Shown: positions 9,634 through 21,126 of the stretch, one piece after another
How the letters are laid out: the number at the start of each line of letters is the position of its first letter
How positions within the stretch are numbered: position 1 is the first letter of the stretch
NCBI GenBank assembly: GCA_002104905.1
Contig: MCFE01000265.1
Coordinates: 1 to 64,000 of the forward strand
DNA length: 64,000 nucleotides
DNA from: Basidiobolus meristosporus CBS 931.73
Taxonomy: Eukaryota > Basidiobolomycota > Basidiobolomycetes > Basidiobolales > Basidiobolaceae
Direction of reading: 5' to 3'
Made by a program: the position numbers and the translations under genes
Notes under the pieces: generated by a model
Told to the model about the DNA's origin: nothing
What the model saw: the letters and a program-made list of their open reading frames with translations, nothing else
Databases searched by the model: none

Positions 9634-10812
9634 TTAGTTCTCTCCAACAACCTGCCTCTGCTTCTTCCAGTGCTTCCTTAGCTCCTTGAACTCCGAGGGC
9701 AGTCTCTTGACGCCGTGCTTCTGCATCATGACGTGCGCGTTTAGATGGTTTAAAGTGCCATAGCTTTTGGTGCATCCTTGGTAATTACAGCTATACAGGC
9801 GCTCAATCTCATCGAACTTTCTTCTTGGTCTCTTCTTTCCATTAACACCAGGCAAAGACACGAAGGAAAACATCTTCTTTCCATCTCGCTCATATTCTTC
9901 CGATCCATGGTATGGGTGTGAACCCTCACAATGATCTCCATGGTCACTGGCAGCATCGAACATGGAGGGGAGTGTGGGAAGAGAGGGCATTGCTGAAGAA
10001 CCTGCTGTGGGAGGGTAATACTGAGCTGAAGGATACCGCGATGTGATGGACGGCAGCAGCTTGCTCTCGGTTGCTGGGATGGCTTCGACAGCTCTATGAG
10101 TAGCCAATGCTTGATTACGTGAGCAATGACTGGTTGGCGATGGCACGCTGTCAACCGGAGAGATCTCGGATGAAAGCATGGATTGTTTAGGCGATTCGGT
10201 GAAGATGTTGCTCAGTGTCTCTGAGAGCGGCGGTAGCGATGGGGGAGGCGTCGAAATCTTTGAAGATGTATATGAAGGTGATCTACTCGCATCCCTACGC
10301 TGGGGTGGGCTTGAGCAAAAAACAGAGTTCTCAAGGTTGAGCCTGGGTAGGTTATAGGCGGTGTCCATTGATGCACTCCTCAAGGGGGACGGGTACTTCT
10401 TATCCCTAAGATCATATGAATCTACCGAGACGGAGTGGTGTTTTTCCCGAAACGAGGAATTCGGCGGATGAGGGCGGGTAACCTCGGCAAAATTTCCATA
10501 CGATACCGAGGTGGGACTTGACTCCAATATCTTTGGTGCAACGATGGGCTGTGAAGAAGTGCGTTGATTCTGGTCGTTGGAATTTAGCCCATCAACCTTA
10601 GAGAAGCTCACACCAGATTTAGAGGAGTTTAGAAAAGGGAGGTTTCCTGAGAATGAGTCAGGATAGGTGTGTTTTGGAAAATGCGAGCTGATGAAGTCAT
10701 GGTTGATTGACCGAGAATGCTGACCCTCGTGGGAAGCTGGTTGGTATGGAGGAGTGTTGTAGGTCATGCTGTGGTTGTGATTAGCGTAATTGTATTTGAC
10801 AGAGAGAGACAT
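9634..10812 (-). CDS. C2H2 zinc-finger transcription factor, Con7 family
   Basis: An intronless frame of 392 aa from ATG 10812; a longer reading to 10836 would need a GTG start and is not used. The first ~300 residues are Ser/Pro/His-rich and disordered, typical of fungal regulators. The C-terminal block has FSFVSLPG, a basic GKKRPRRKFDEIERL stretch that may be a nuclear signal, one C2H2 finger (Cys342, Cys347, His360, His366; spacing C-x4-C-x12-H-x5-H) containing YGTLNHLNAHV, then a basic KRLPSEFKELRKHWKKQ tail. This combination is characteristic of the Con7 family, DNA-binding regulators known from conidiation and infection morphology genes in Magnaporthe. The targets in this organism are not inferable. 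A TATATT lies about 80 nt upstream of the ATG. Confidence 0.85.
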   Translation of the reverse strand: MSLSVKYNYANHNHSMTYNTPPYQPASHEGQHSRSINHDFISSHFPKHTYPDSFSGNLPFLNSSKSGVSFSKVDGLNSNDQNQRTSSQPIVAPKILESSPTSVSYGNFAEVTRPHPPNSSFREKHHSVSVDSYDLRDKKYPSPLRSASMDTAYNLPRLNLENSVFCSSPPQRRDASRSPSYTSSKISTPPPSLPPLSETLSNIFTESPKQSMLSSEISPVDSVPSPTSHCSRNQALATHRAVEAIPATESKLLPSITSRYPSAQYYPPTAGSSAMPSLPTLPSMFDAASDHGDHCEGSHPYHGSEEYERDGKKMFSFVSLPGVNGKKRPRRKFDEIERLYSCNYQGCTKSYGTLNHLNAHVMMQKHGVKRLPSEFKELRKHWKKQRQVVGEN

Positions 10813-13800
10813 TGATTCTAGCTTCACTGGAGACACTACTCAGTGTTCGTAATACCTGGAAAGGTCGAAGGTAAAGGTACTACTGGGTGGATATATTAAT
10901 CAGAAAAACAAAGAAAGAGTACGGAAACTACGACTACGACGAAGGGCAGAGAAACTTATAGCAGGCAGCGAGTCATCCCGCCGCCGCTTTTATACTGATT
11001 ATCCCAGGTATCTCAAGTGAGCCATAGGCACATGCGCACCAATAAAAAGCCATCCTCCTTATTTTAGGGATCATAATCAAGGCATGTATAAAATCCAGAA
11101 CTCCAAAACAGGCACCAAGCCAACTCAAATAAGGTACTTTTCTAACGATTTTTACAAAAGCGGTCTTAGTGCAAGTGCACCGAGTGAAAATACTACATTT
11201 ATGGATCAAAGTGAAATACACAGGACATTTTGTTACACGCGGTAGTGTGAGGTTGATTGGAATCTGGCAGAGGAGAGGGTGGATCAAAGCAAATCAATTG
11301 GAACAATTACTTGGTAATAACGTCATTGGTATTAGTGACAATTAAAACAGACCTCACCCGCCTCGGTTGTACATGCACCATTTTATTGTTCATCTAAGCA
11401 GTATTTCGTAACCTTGATAGCTAAACGGATGTAGGAGGGGGCCTATTGTACCAGCAACAATGAAATATCCCATGCAGCAAATAACACGCGGGTGCTCTAG
11501 CAACCTTCTGGAGCAATGCTCTTGCTATCACGAAAATTCTCCAGCCAAAACTGCGCTATGCAAATCCAGTCTACATGCACACCCACGTCAGTATGACCGC
11601 ACAGAGGCATTCAACAGCCCTAAACCTACCACTGTATACAAATAAGATTCATCCAGAAACCCCCAATTTATGTCACCGAAGCTACGGTGTTGAAGCTCTT
11701 GTATGTTGAGAAGCAACACGGCTGACCGGAACACTATTAATAGTAAGCGGGCGTTGAAGGTGAAACATCATTTGCATAGCTATTATTAACTGCCCACCCC
11801 AACGTGGCTGTTCACCTAGAACATCGGATTGTTTTGACATGGACAATACGGCATATAGGACCACTAACCGCACCCTTCAGGCTCACCACGAATCCATGAA
11901 ATTTGTAAATTGCCCCTGGATGAAACTATTTCCAACCTCTTGAAACTTCCCATTTTCCTGCATCGAATCTACGATGGATTCTCGATTTGGGTATATTATT
12001 ACTAGCATTCTAAAATCCCATGATTTCGGCAAAATTCATTTCTCCCCTTGATTCCGAGGTGGCCATTCGCTCCAAACTATCCGTCCTCGCTGCCTCGCAA
12101 GCGATTCGTCCGAAATCATCTAATTTCGAATGGAGCCCTCCGCATCAGTCCTTTCTAAAACCAGACAGAATCTACTATTTCCATACATGTTTTGCAAACA
12201 TTGCTTTAGGGATACATGCGAAGCCAGTCAAATCTAGACTGGTAATATTTACGTCATGTCGCTCTCTCGATTGGACAGGGTTAGATCATTTATGCTCCAT
12301 CTTCATTGCGCCCACTGATTCGCCCTGCACCAATCAATGCTTACCTATCAGTATTAGTTCCGCCTCCCCAAAAGTAAGCGCTCTATTTACTCGCTAATAA
12401 TTCCCGAGCAGAATGATACCTCCGAGCACGGGTGATCCTTGCCAGCAATGTGATCGACATGTTTCAGCAACGGTTGATGTAGTCAGTGATATGTGCTTGG
12501 AGGGTGAAGAAGGGTGACAGGTGACGGGCGATGGGCGACGGGAGTTCTTTGGATTCATCAGCTGATCTGTATTCATCAACCATTTAATGTGATACAGCCA
12601 AACAGCATCTTTGTTTGTTCCCTTGTAAGCTTTAGTCAAGCCATTCTCGCTCATGCCTAGCCTCTGATTTAGGAAGATCTCGCCCTCTCCAAAGCTTATA
12701 CCGTCCATCGGAGTGTCACCTCTTCGCATCATCGGGATACCACATTGCTTCATGGATCAGCTGTAAAGCAGACTCGATGGATGTCCACCTTCAATGCGTG
12801 CCTACCTAAAATGACAACATGCGGCGTTTAAGGGACTTGAATCAGATAAACCGCTTGAACAACCCAATCTCCCTTGGCTGGTGAGCATGTGAGCCTCAAT
12901 TTTAAGCAGGGAATCTAGCTCCAGGTTGGACCGAGTTTATCTCACATAATTCTCAAGTGGATTGATCCGCGATTAATATCGTGTAAGTGTCAGAATAGTC
13001 ATGCGAATCCCATTTGCCACGATCTATCCCCATCTCAGTGATCCATGGTTGCTTAATCGCTAAAACTCTTCTTCCTTGGTTTCTCCCCCGGGGGAGCCTT
13101 GATAGCAAGGGTGTACGGCCATGCCCTGGCTATCCGAGATATACCAAATACCACGTACTGCATCCCCCAAGGGGATGGGCATTTATGCTCTAGATGTGAA
13201 AATTGGCCATCCTGCTTCCAATCATGCGTTAATGCCAGGTTGTGCATTCCGGTGGTGAAGATTACCTCACAAGTGCTCCCCTAATCTTCGATAAGGATTT
13301 TCCAAACGCCATCTTAGGTTAAGCTATGATGCAATCCGCATTTCGTCCAACTCGGGCGAAACCTGCTGTTCCATGGTAGGCGAGGGAAGCTGATCAAATA
13401 CGGATACGGTACCACGCTTCAGCGGTTAAACCTTCGGGGATGGGATATCATTCCCAAAACGCTCCCAATGGAAAATCTAACCCTATTCTAAAATCGACTC
13501 TTGCTGCATTAGGGTCAGCAACATCCACCACTCCTCCTGAGAAGGGGCCAGAGATCACTTGGCCTTAGGCACTACCCTAATTAAGTGGGAGATTAGCACT
13601 ATTCCAGGTGCAGTACTCTGTTCTGGGTTAAATTGGTGGGCTAATTTAGCTGAATACCTGCTTGGAGTAGCACCAATAATAACCTTCCACTACCCAGCAG
13701 GATAGTGGAGTCTTGACTAGTGTACATTACCTAGTTCGTGTCACACGAGAGATACTAGTTCAAATGAGCAACCAAGATGGACGATTTAGATGGTACACCA

Positions 13801-14672
13801 GACATGCAGAAAATCATCAAGTTGACAATTAGGTGTAACATTTGGGCCGCTCAAAAGTCTAGACCGCCCGTCGATTTCCATGGCCAATCCGTGGTATATG
13901 GCGAGGATTTAAGGTGGAGGATCAAATCCACATCCCAAATCCCTACAATTCCTAGCGTCGTGGGCCCATTCTACGAAATGGGATGATTTCTTGGTTGGCC
14001 ACCAACTGGATTCACGCATAGGTTGCTAGATATGCGATGTGCCCTATGCGCAGGATTACTCACGTACTGCCATTTCAACTGATCTCTTACTTTCCTGGGT
14101 AAAATCAAGCGTGTTAATGGCATTTATTATCCCCCTTTCCAATTGTGCGCTCCAGATTCCCATGTGAGGACATCGTCAGAGGCATCTTATTTCCCACTAT
14201 AGGTGGTTTCATGTTGCTCAATGCTAATGACATCATAGGTTGAATCCATCAAGCTCTCGCGATGTAACGTTAATGTCTATCGCAGCGGGCTGCATTCGAT
14301 GTTATTTGAACGTCCCTTAGAAATGTTGATTGGTGCGAAGCTTTAGAAATCTGGAAAAGACTGAATACTATATCCATGGGCATTTTGCCTGGAACGTCGG
14401 GCCCATTTCCCCCGAATATCAAGTGGTAGTAGACATCAATCCTACTGATCTGTTGAGCCTCAGCCTCAGCTAGATTATAAGTGCTAGATAATCTCCCGCC
14501 CATACATCATTGCCACCTTGCCTCGTGGACAAGGGACATCTGAACAGGTTTGATGCCATGCTCCAAGTCTAACAAATTTGCTACCCGTTTATTGAGTTCA
14601 AAGAATTAAATCAATTAGGTGGGGTGAGTGTATTGAAAAATCTAGATTAATATGGTCCTTCCATAAAATGAA
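10813..14672. other. 3.9 kb without a confident gene
   Basis: Upstream of the Con7-like gene. Two ATG-started frames of 125 codons (12020-12397, plus) and 119 codons (12753-12394, minus) converge and overlap at their stops, but neither shows a recognised motif, a good promoter or codon bias, so neither is called. The base composition is more balanced than in the LTR regions. It may hold decayed genes or a lncRNA; I see no repeat structure. Confidence 0.4.
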
Positions 14673-17338
14673 TCAAGCCTTGGCTTCTTTGGATTCCGAC
14701 GCGAGCTTTCTAATATGTTCTCTGGCTTCTTCGAATCGTTGGTTTCTGGCCTTTTCCTCATTTCCCTCAATTGGGGTGTCTTGAGCTTCCGAGGTAACGT
14801 TTCTGACCTCTTCCTCGATTTCATTGATTGGGGTGTCTTGAGCTTCCAAGGCAACGTTGTTGACTTCCTCAATTTCATTGATTAGGATGTCTTGAGCTTC
14901 CGAGGTAACATTTCTGACCTCTTCCTCAATTTCATTGATTGAGATGTCTTGAGCTTCAGGGGCAACGTTTCTGACCTCCTCCTCAATTTCGTTGGTTGGG
15001 GTGACTTGAGCTTCCGAGGCAGCGTTTTTGACTTCTTCCTCAATTTCATTGATTGGGGTGACTTCCGAGGCAACGTTTTTGACTTCTTCCTCAATTTCAT
15101 TGATTGGGGTGACTTGAGCTTCCGAGGCAGCGTTTTTGACTTCTTCCTCAATTTCATTGATTGGGATGTCTTGAGCTTCCGGGGCAACGTTTCTGGCCTC
15201 CTCCTCAATTTCGTTGATTGGGGTGACTTCCGAGGCAGCGTTTTTGACTTCTTCCTCAATTTCATTGATTGGGGTGCCCTGAGCTTCCGAGACAACAGGC
15301 ACCTCTACTGATTTCGCATTGTCAAGGTGCATGGCGCTCTTGATGACCTCAATGACGGAGGAGCGTGCGTAGGCTGCGTTAAGGGTAGCGGAGGCGGCTG
15401 CACGTTGTGCAGTCTCAATGGCAGGTTGGGCTTCGGCTTGGGCACTGCTGTAGGCGCTCTGGATTTGTGAGATTATGCTATCACCCACTTCCTTAATCCC
15501 ATCAAGATAGCCACTCGAGGTATCCAACATGGTAGTGTGAAGCTTCTCCACCTCAGTCGAGCTAACGTCAGAGGCACTTTGAGCTGCGTCTTTGACGGAT
15601 TGAATAGGTTCACTAGCTTTCTCTTGAGTATGGGTAGGATGTGAGGCAGTCATCGAGGTCTCTGAGGCCTGAGGGACTACAGAAGCAACCTGCAAAGATA
15701 CAGACGCACTATCTTGGTTGGCGGTTGTCTGAACAGGCTGGATCACTTTACTAGAGGCATCATTTACAACTCTTTGCTGGGTAGTGGTAGCTTGGGTTGT
15801 ATCTACCGATGCAACAGATTCATGTGCATTTTCGACAGCTTCCTGGAAGTTAACTTGTTGGGAGGCCTTAGCGACAAGGGAGGCGACAGAGTCGTAGGCG
15901 TATTCTGCTGCTTTAGCCGCATACTTTTGGATGTTTTGGGTGGCATCTTCAGGCACGAGATCAGTGATTTTACCCACAACAGGTGCTACATAAGTTTGGT
16001 AATAGGGTACGATGTACATATCGACGTATGGTGAAACATATGTGTTGTAAGTCAGATCCACAGTGGGCTTCATGTGAATTTCATAAAGCTCGGCGATCTG
16101 GTTCTGAGCACGGATCATGGAGGGCACGACATTTTGGTGATAAATTATCTTGGTTTGTATCCATCCTTCTTGCATAGCGGGAACAACATGGGTGTGGTAC
16201 ATTTCACAGCACTTCTCCAATCCATCCTTTGTGAGTGGGATGATCTTATTGTTTAGGATTTCAATACTTTGGGCGTATCCTTGCTTCGTGAGTGGAACTA
16301 CGTGGGTCTTGTACATGGAAGCGCCTTCCTTCATCCCCTTCTTGGTAAGAGGAACCACGTATGTATGATATACTTCTGAACCCTTGACTAGTCCTTGTTT
16401 CGCCAAAGGCACGGCTTGTTGGTGGTAAACTTGAACAACTCCGTTCCAGGCGGTTTCGGCGTGTGGGTAGATGGCTTTGTGGGCAGGAGTGTAGTATTCA
16501 TTGACAAAGAAATTCCATTTCGGTTCGATGTGAATGCGATATTTGGTATCAAGATTTTGATAGATATGGCTAACATGAGGGTGAAGATGGATTTTGTATG
16601 AATGCAGAGCATGCTTTTGTAATCTATGGATGTGAGGTTTAGCATGAGTATGGTATACTTCAACGCTCTTGTCTAATGCAGTAAGTACGAAGGGCTCGCC
16701 ATAGTTGGCATACATCTCTCGTGTTTGCTGCACAATTGGCTCAGCGTATTCATTAGCTTTAGCGACATAAGGTGCCACCTTCTCTTGGTAAGACTCCACC
16801 ACATGGCTAACATAAGGTTCGGCGAACTCTTTATAGTTATCCATTACCGTCGGGTGGATGTTAGCATCGTAGTATTCGCATGCGGTACTAGCGATGGGCT
16901 TAACATGTGGATGAAGCGTATCATAGATATGGAGGGCCTGTTTGCAGAACGGCCCAGGTCTGGAGCGTTCTTCGGGACATACCGAAACGCCAGTATATAC
17001 AGCGTATACAAGTACACCATAGACAGCGGTTTTAACAACTGAAAGCCCACATCGTTTGGGCTGCTTGGACTAAAGACATGAATTAGGAAAACCACGCCAT
17101 AAACAGGGCAAGTGCTAACTGTACATACCGCTATTTTCGGTTGAGCCTCGGGAATTTTTTTCTCGGGAGCTTTTTCACGTGGAATAGGCTGAGAGGGAGC
17201 TGGGACGTCAGTAGATGAGCCGGATGAGTCGGCAGATTTATCTGCAGTAGGTAAAGAGAACTGATCAGTACGCTGGGTGTCCGAAGAAGAGGAAAGAAGC
17301 TCACTTTTCTTGGGGGTATTTCTATTTTTCTTGGCCAT
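14673..17338 (-). CDS. 868-aa membrane-anchored protein with 19-residue helical repeats and acidic repeat tail
   Basis: Exon 1 is 17338-17129 (70 aa) and exon 2 is 17069-14673 (798 aa). The 59-nt intron has donor GTATGT, branch CTAAT and acceptor TTTAG, and phase 0 joins the two frames. A possible 69-nt 5'UTR intron (17372-17440, branch GCTAAC, acceptor CTATAG) precedes the ATG. Residues 1-75 are Ser/Pro/Lys-rich, 77-101 form one hydrophobic segment, and about 105-400 are Pro-punctuated amphipathic repeats, regular at 19 residues between about 285 and 400 (consensus YHTHVVPLTKxG). About 430-640 is Ala/Ser/Gln-rich, and 664-845 carries nine NEIEE acidic repeats. The Tyr/His/Pro repeats recall fungal proteins with apolipoprotein-like amphipathic helices, so a membrane-coating role is possible, but I do not recognise the family. 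The tail length probably varies between strains. Confidence 0.8.
14745..15290 (-). repeat. Coding minisatellite (57/51-bp units) in the 868-aa protein gene
   Basis: About nine tandem copies of a unit encoding P-x-NEIEEEV-x-N-x3-SEAQ plus one degenerate copy. Most units are 57 bp; some are 51 bp because they lack the codons for AQ. All length changes are multiples of three, so the frame is kept. Neighbouring units share silent variants, which indicates recent slippage or unequal exchange. Confidence 0.9.
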
Positions 17339-17440
17339 AGTTTTATTGAATGTGGATTCAAGAAGCTATTCCTATAGAGACCAAGACGAAAGTTAGCTGA
17401 GGTGTCAAGTAAAGAGTAAACCAAGAGGATGCCCGGTTAC

Positions 17441-18272
17441 CTTTTGTTGAAACGGTTAGGCTGACGAGCGGGAGGAAAAAATGAACCAAAGATTACTACG
17501 GCGAAGAAATAATAAACAATGCGGTTATGAAGCTGGGCACTATTTGAGCCCGAGTATCAACATGAAATTGGGATTGATGTGACACATTACTCAGGGAATT
17601 AATTCTTATACTTGATCATTCAGCTTAAGTGGCCATTGATGATTTAACTTGTCGTTTAGTAGCGCATACATGAACAAAGCGACCTGCATACGTCATATTG
17701 TTGGCATTTAGGAAAAGGGTGACGTAACAGAATCCGAGCTCTTCGTTTAGCAAGTTGCGTATTTTTTTTCGAAAGTGACTTAAATAGTACAAAGATTGGA
17801 TAAAAATCAGGGAAGGTTTGGCGATGGAAGAGATATTTTCCTAGGAGCGGAATTACCGTTATTGGAGAGGTGTCAAACCCATTAGTTAGGCATTTCCCAA
17901 GAAGCTAGATCGAAGTGGAACCTCATCAGGGGAATTTGCCGAGAAATTAGCAGGAATTCTTGCACCATTGAGTGTTTATTGACCGAATAATCATCGGGCT
18001 GTGTCTGGAGCATGTAACGTGCCACTTCACATCATCAATCCAAAAATGAAACGAACTTGATGAGAACATGTTTGTTTGAAAGCCACTAAGCAACTAATTC
18101 CAATAATTTAGGCCCACAAGAATCTGGAGTAACCGATAAGAACTCCCTAATAATTAACCAGCAGTGCAAACTCAGCCTTGCATAGTTTTTGGTTCAATAA
18201 GGGTGATTGGTTTGGACCGAAATGGATTTTGAAACCAATTTGAGACAGCTGTTACGAGGGAACTGCAGGCCG
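17441..18272. other. Divergent upstream region, no gene seen
   Basis: Lies between the 868-aa gene (minus) and the possible 83-aa gene (plus). No conserved element was recognised except the TATAAATA at its right edge. Confidence 0.45.
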
Positions 18273-18280
18273 TATAAATA
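18273..18280 (+). promoter_or_regulatory. TATA box (TATAAATA)
   Basis: A consensus TATAAATA lies 94 nt before the ATG at 18374. It is the main reason to consider the short downstream frame a gene. Confidence 0.5.
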
Positions 18281-18373
18281 GGAGGCAAGGTGCGGGGAGA
18301 ACGAGCAATTTCCTTAGACTTCGGTAATTCATTTCATAACCACTTTCTCCATCCCTGTACTTACCCGTTAGAA

Positions 18374-18625
18374 ATGCTTGTTGTCCAATCACTTCCAATT
18401 GCACCATCGATGCCCTTGACTTCCTCCCACAGCAACTGTTCCGAATTCCGAGCGGTTGCTCTGTCTCCACTGACAACACCATATTCTACTGGGCTATCTT
18501 CCAAAAGCGAGATGTCGGATGCGCTCCCTCTGGATAGGGAGATTCCTAGCTACGTCTTACGAAGAAGAAATGCCGTTGTGGAGGCAACATATGGGGAGCC
18601 ATTTGTTTCCCGTCCTGCGAACTGA
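18374..18625 (+). CDS. Possible small protein, 83 aa
   Basis: The frame starts at ATG 18374 (MLVVQSLPIAPSMPLTSSHS) behind a consensus TATA box. The same frame is open from 18290, but only from a GTG. The predicted chain is Ser/Pro/Leu-rich, then ends with a charged DREIPSYVLRRRNAVVEA segment. There is no clear signal peptide, transmembrane helix or known motif. An ORF this short can arise by chance; the promoter box raises it above background. No function is proposed. Confidence 0.35.
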   Translation: MLVVQSLPIAPSMPLTSSHSNCSEFRAVALSPLTTPYSTGLSSKSEMSDALPLDREIPSYVLRRRNAVVEATYGEPFVSRPAN

Positions 18626-19599
18626 TTAACCCTGCACATTAACGCCCAATCAGAAACCCATTTAGACGAACATATATACAACCAATCTAAAGCATACATT
18701 ATACGTCGTCCAGACTGTTAGGTCTCTACCTGAAAGCCGTGGAGTTTGTTCATTTTCAATATCCTTAACCGTCCCGAAAGCTCCCTTTGATAGGAAAATC
18801 ATTTTATGTTAATGACATCGACTGGCACTGAATCATGCATGGTGAACCATATATATTCTAGACTCTTTACTATCCCATCATGTTCATTTTGGAAATAAAT
18901 CCATCCAGAGCCCCTATTTTACCAAGCATGATTGCCTGTACTCATTCATTTCTTCGCCGGTGGCTGAAACTTGTGCGATGCCCAGGCCTTACTGTGCCTC
19001 ATTTACAAATTTCCCAGCATACTAATCATTGAGGTGTTCGTCTCCCCTAAGTGTGCATCTTATATATACATCATCAATACTCTAGTAAGTATTATATAAG
19101 TTGTTGATGTTGCAGCTCCTCCTTTCCTTCAACCAAATTCGAGTAACATCTGTATGAGGAATGGTGTCATATATAGTTGGGTGCAGTGCGGGTAAATGTG
19201 CTTAACCAAGTGTTGGTTCCTCTCGAATATGATTTCACCCAGCACAGATGGTAAGTTTAGGCTTCTCCAAATGCATGTATGAAATACTATTTTGGAAGGA
19301 TGTGGCAGTTGTCACGGAAAGCCTGAAAGGCTTGTAGTTTTGTATCATTCCATGATATAGGATCCTGTAAAATCTAGTGAGGTTATATCTACGCATTGAA
19401 TAGATTTGATATCTAATAATATCATTATGAGAATTCGAATCTCCATAGTGTTGAGTTTTTCCTAGCTAGCTTCACCTAGAAACCAATGTGATATACGAAT
19501 CATTGTCTATAAGATTATTTGTTGCAAGATTCTAGGAAGTATTAGAAGTAATTTGGGGAACCAGAGTAAGAATTGCATGATATTCACTTGTTGTATTGA
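18626..19599. other. AT-rich intergenic, no gene seen
   Basis: No frame of useful length and no recognised element. It leads into the LTR-derived stretch that starts near 19600. Confidence 0.5.
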
Positions 19600-19735
19600 G
19601 CCCAAATACGGTATTTATACTTTGAAAAATACTCCATTAAACTAATGTCAAGGAAGTAGTGTAAAAAGTTTGGGATCTCTTGGACAAGGTTGAGAACTTT
19701 GTTAGCTTACAAGCCTTCAGTTTGATAGTATTTTA
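19600..19735 (-). repeat. Degenerate LTR fragment
   Basis: Contains a TATTTATACTTT block and, about 60 nt on, AAGTTTGGGATCTCTTGGAC followed by GTTGAGAACTTTG. The better-preserved LTRs in this window (for example 61375-61723) have closely similar blocks in the same order. The ends are not definable. Confidence 0.45.
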
Positions 19736-19977
19736 TGAGCTAAATACCCAGGAAACAACTCATAATCAACAATAAATACTAAGATATATAGAGAATTTAG
19801 GTGCCAACTAAATAATTGCAAGTTGGCTTGTGTAAGAGAAATACTCAATTCAGAGAGCCATGATATGTAAGTCACCTCCTACATGTCAAAACACGACTCT
19901 AAAAGTTGTCAACACAATTGTTTGTTTGCCAGTCTCATTTTGGTTTTATTTCTTTGATTCAGGATTATACTTGCTAC

Positions 19978-20636
19978 TGTTGTAAGAGTTTTGAAGATAT
20001 TGGCAGTGACTGGGTGAGCGAGTAGATTATGTGATTTTCATTGATGATTTATAGTATTGTAAGAAATCGTAATTGCACCTAAATATTCACTCAACTTAAT
20101 CATTTAGATCATTACCTACAAATCTTAGAATATTTTCACCAAACCATCAGGTACCCAGAACATAAAATTTCAATAAGTGGTCTAAGCAGCCCCAAACTTT
20201 GCACACATGTTCATGGAATCTTTTTAAACCTATCCCAAATGTTTTTCTTTGCCAAGAATAAGTAAGAGTATAAATATCCATTTTGCATTCAATAAATCAT
20301 TAAGTGAAAACCACACAATCTACTTGTTCTCCCAATCGCTTCCAATATCTCCAAAACTCTTACAACATATAGAATGTAGAAGTGGTATTTATACTTTTAC
20401 ATATTCTTGGCAAAAAAACACTTGGGATAGGTTTAAAAAGGTCTCAAGAGCATGTTAGCAAAAATTTGGGGACCTTGAGACAACTTCTTTACTATTCATG
20501 TACTGGGTATCTGATATAATGGTAAGATATTCCAAGCAAATCCCAAGGGATTTGGTCAAATATTCTGAGATTTGTGGACTATGATCTAAGTAACTAAGTT
20601 GATGGAGTATTTAGGTGTAATTACGAAACTACAACA
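19978..20636 (-). mobile_element. Solo LTR (outer), split by a second LTR, TSD GCTAC
   Basis: Minus-oriented LTR with termini TGTTGTAAGAG...CTACAACA as read on the plus strand. It is flanked by the perfect 5-bp direct repeat GCTAC at 19973-19977 and 20637-20641. The LTR is interrupted at 20050-20372 by another LTR and its target duplication; without the insert it is about 336-341 bp, matching the other family members. No internal retrotransposon sequence remains, so it is a solo LTR left by recombination between the two ends of an element. Confidence 0.88.
20055..20367 (+). mobile_element. Solo LTR (inner), inserted inverted into the outer LTR, TSD TATAG
   Basis: A 313-bp plus-oriented LTR starting TATTGTAAG (one change from TGTTGTAAG) and ending CTCTTACAACA. 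The 5-bp target duplication TATAG is intact at 20050-20054 and 20368-20372. The flanking sequence is the outer LTR, so the order of insertion is clear: outer first, inner second. The opposite orientation makes the locus a potential large hairpin. Confidence 0.88.
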
Positions 20637-20641
20637 GCTAC

Positions 20642-21126
20642 AACCCCTTTGACACTCACCTACCCATTCAAATTCTTTCAGATATTGACCAAATAGTGTA
20701 AAGTAAAGGATTTATATAATATTTGAGGCCATTTGAATAACTGAATAACTACATATAAGATTTTGCAAATGATGTTGGACAGTAAAGGTATCTAACAATG
20801 CTGGACTGGGAGTAAACTGGATAACAGCATATTTGATAATCTGTAAGGCCATTCCAACTAACCTTGATATTGGAAGATATATATAGTTAAAAACGTTTGT
20901 AGATGCTGCATCGACCATTCTGTTGCATTAGCCTGGGACTCGGAAGTGAATTTAATATATGGTAAGTTGCTCCTGATCCTGTGAATAATCCTTGATTGGG
21001 TAAACATTCGTTTATTTACCAGCTCATGATATTATTGTTTCGGCAAAGATATATATATATATATGAATGAGTATATCAAGAAAATAATAATGAATTAAAC
21101 TAGGTAGGATATGCCGGGTTCCACTT
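20642..21126. other. AT-rich 3' flank of the pump array, short TA repeat
   Basis: No gene seen. A (TA)n microsatellite of about 14 nt lies near 21050-21064, within 80 nt of the stop codon of the first pump gene. Confidence 0.5.

Noticed and set aside
10813-10836. Longer start of the Con7-like gene
   Set aside because: The first codon would be GTG; in a fungal nuclear gene the ATG at 10812 is the supported start.
12020-12753. Converging 125- and 119-codon frames with ATG starts
   Set aside because: No recognised motif, no clear promoter box and a length reachable by chance; noted in the intergenic entry only.
14745-15290. Tandem repeats considered as a CRISPR-like array
   Set aside because: Units are contiguous without spacers, in frame, and encode acidic peptide repeats in a fungal gene.
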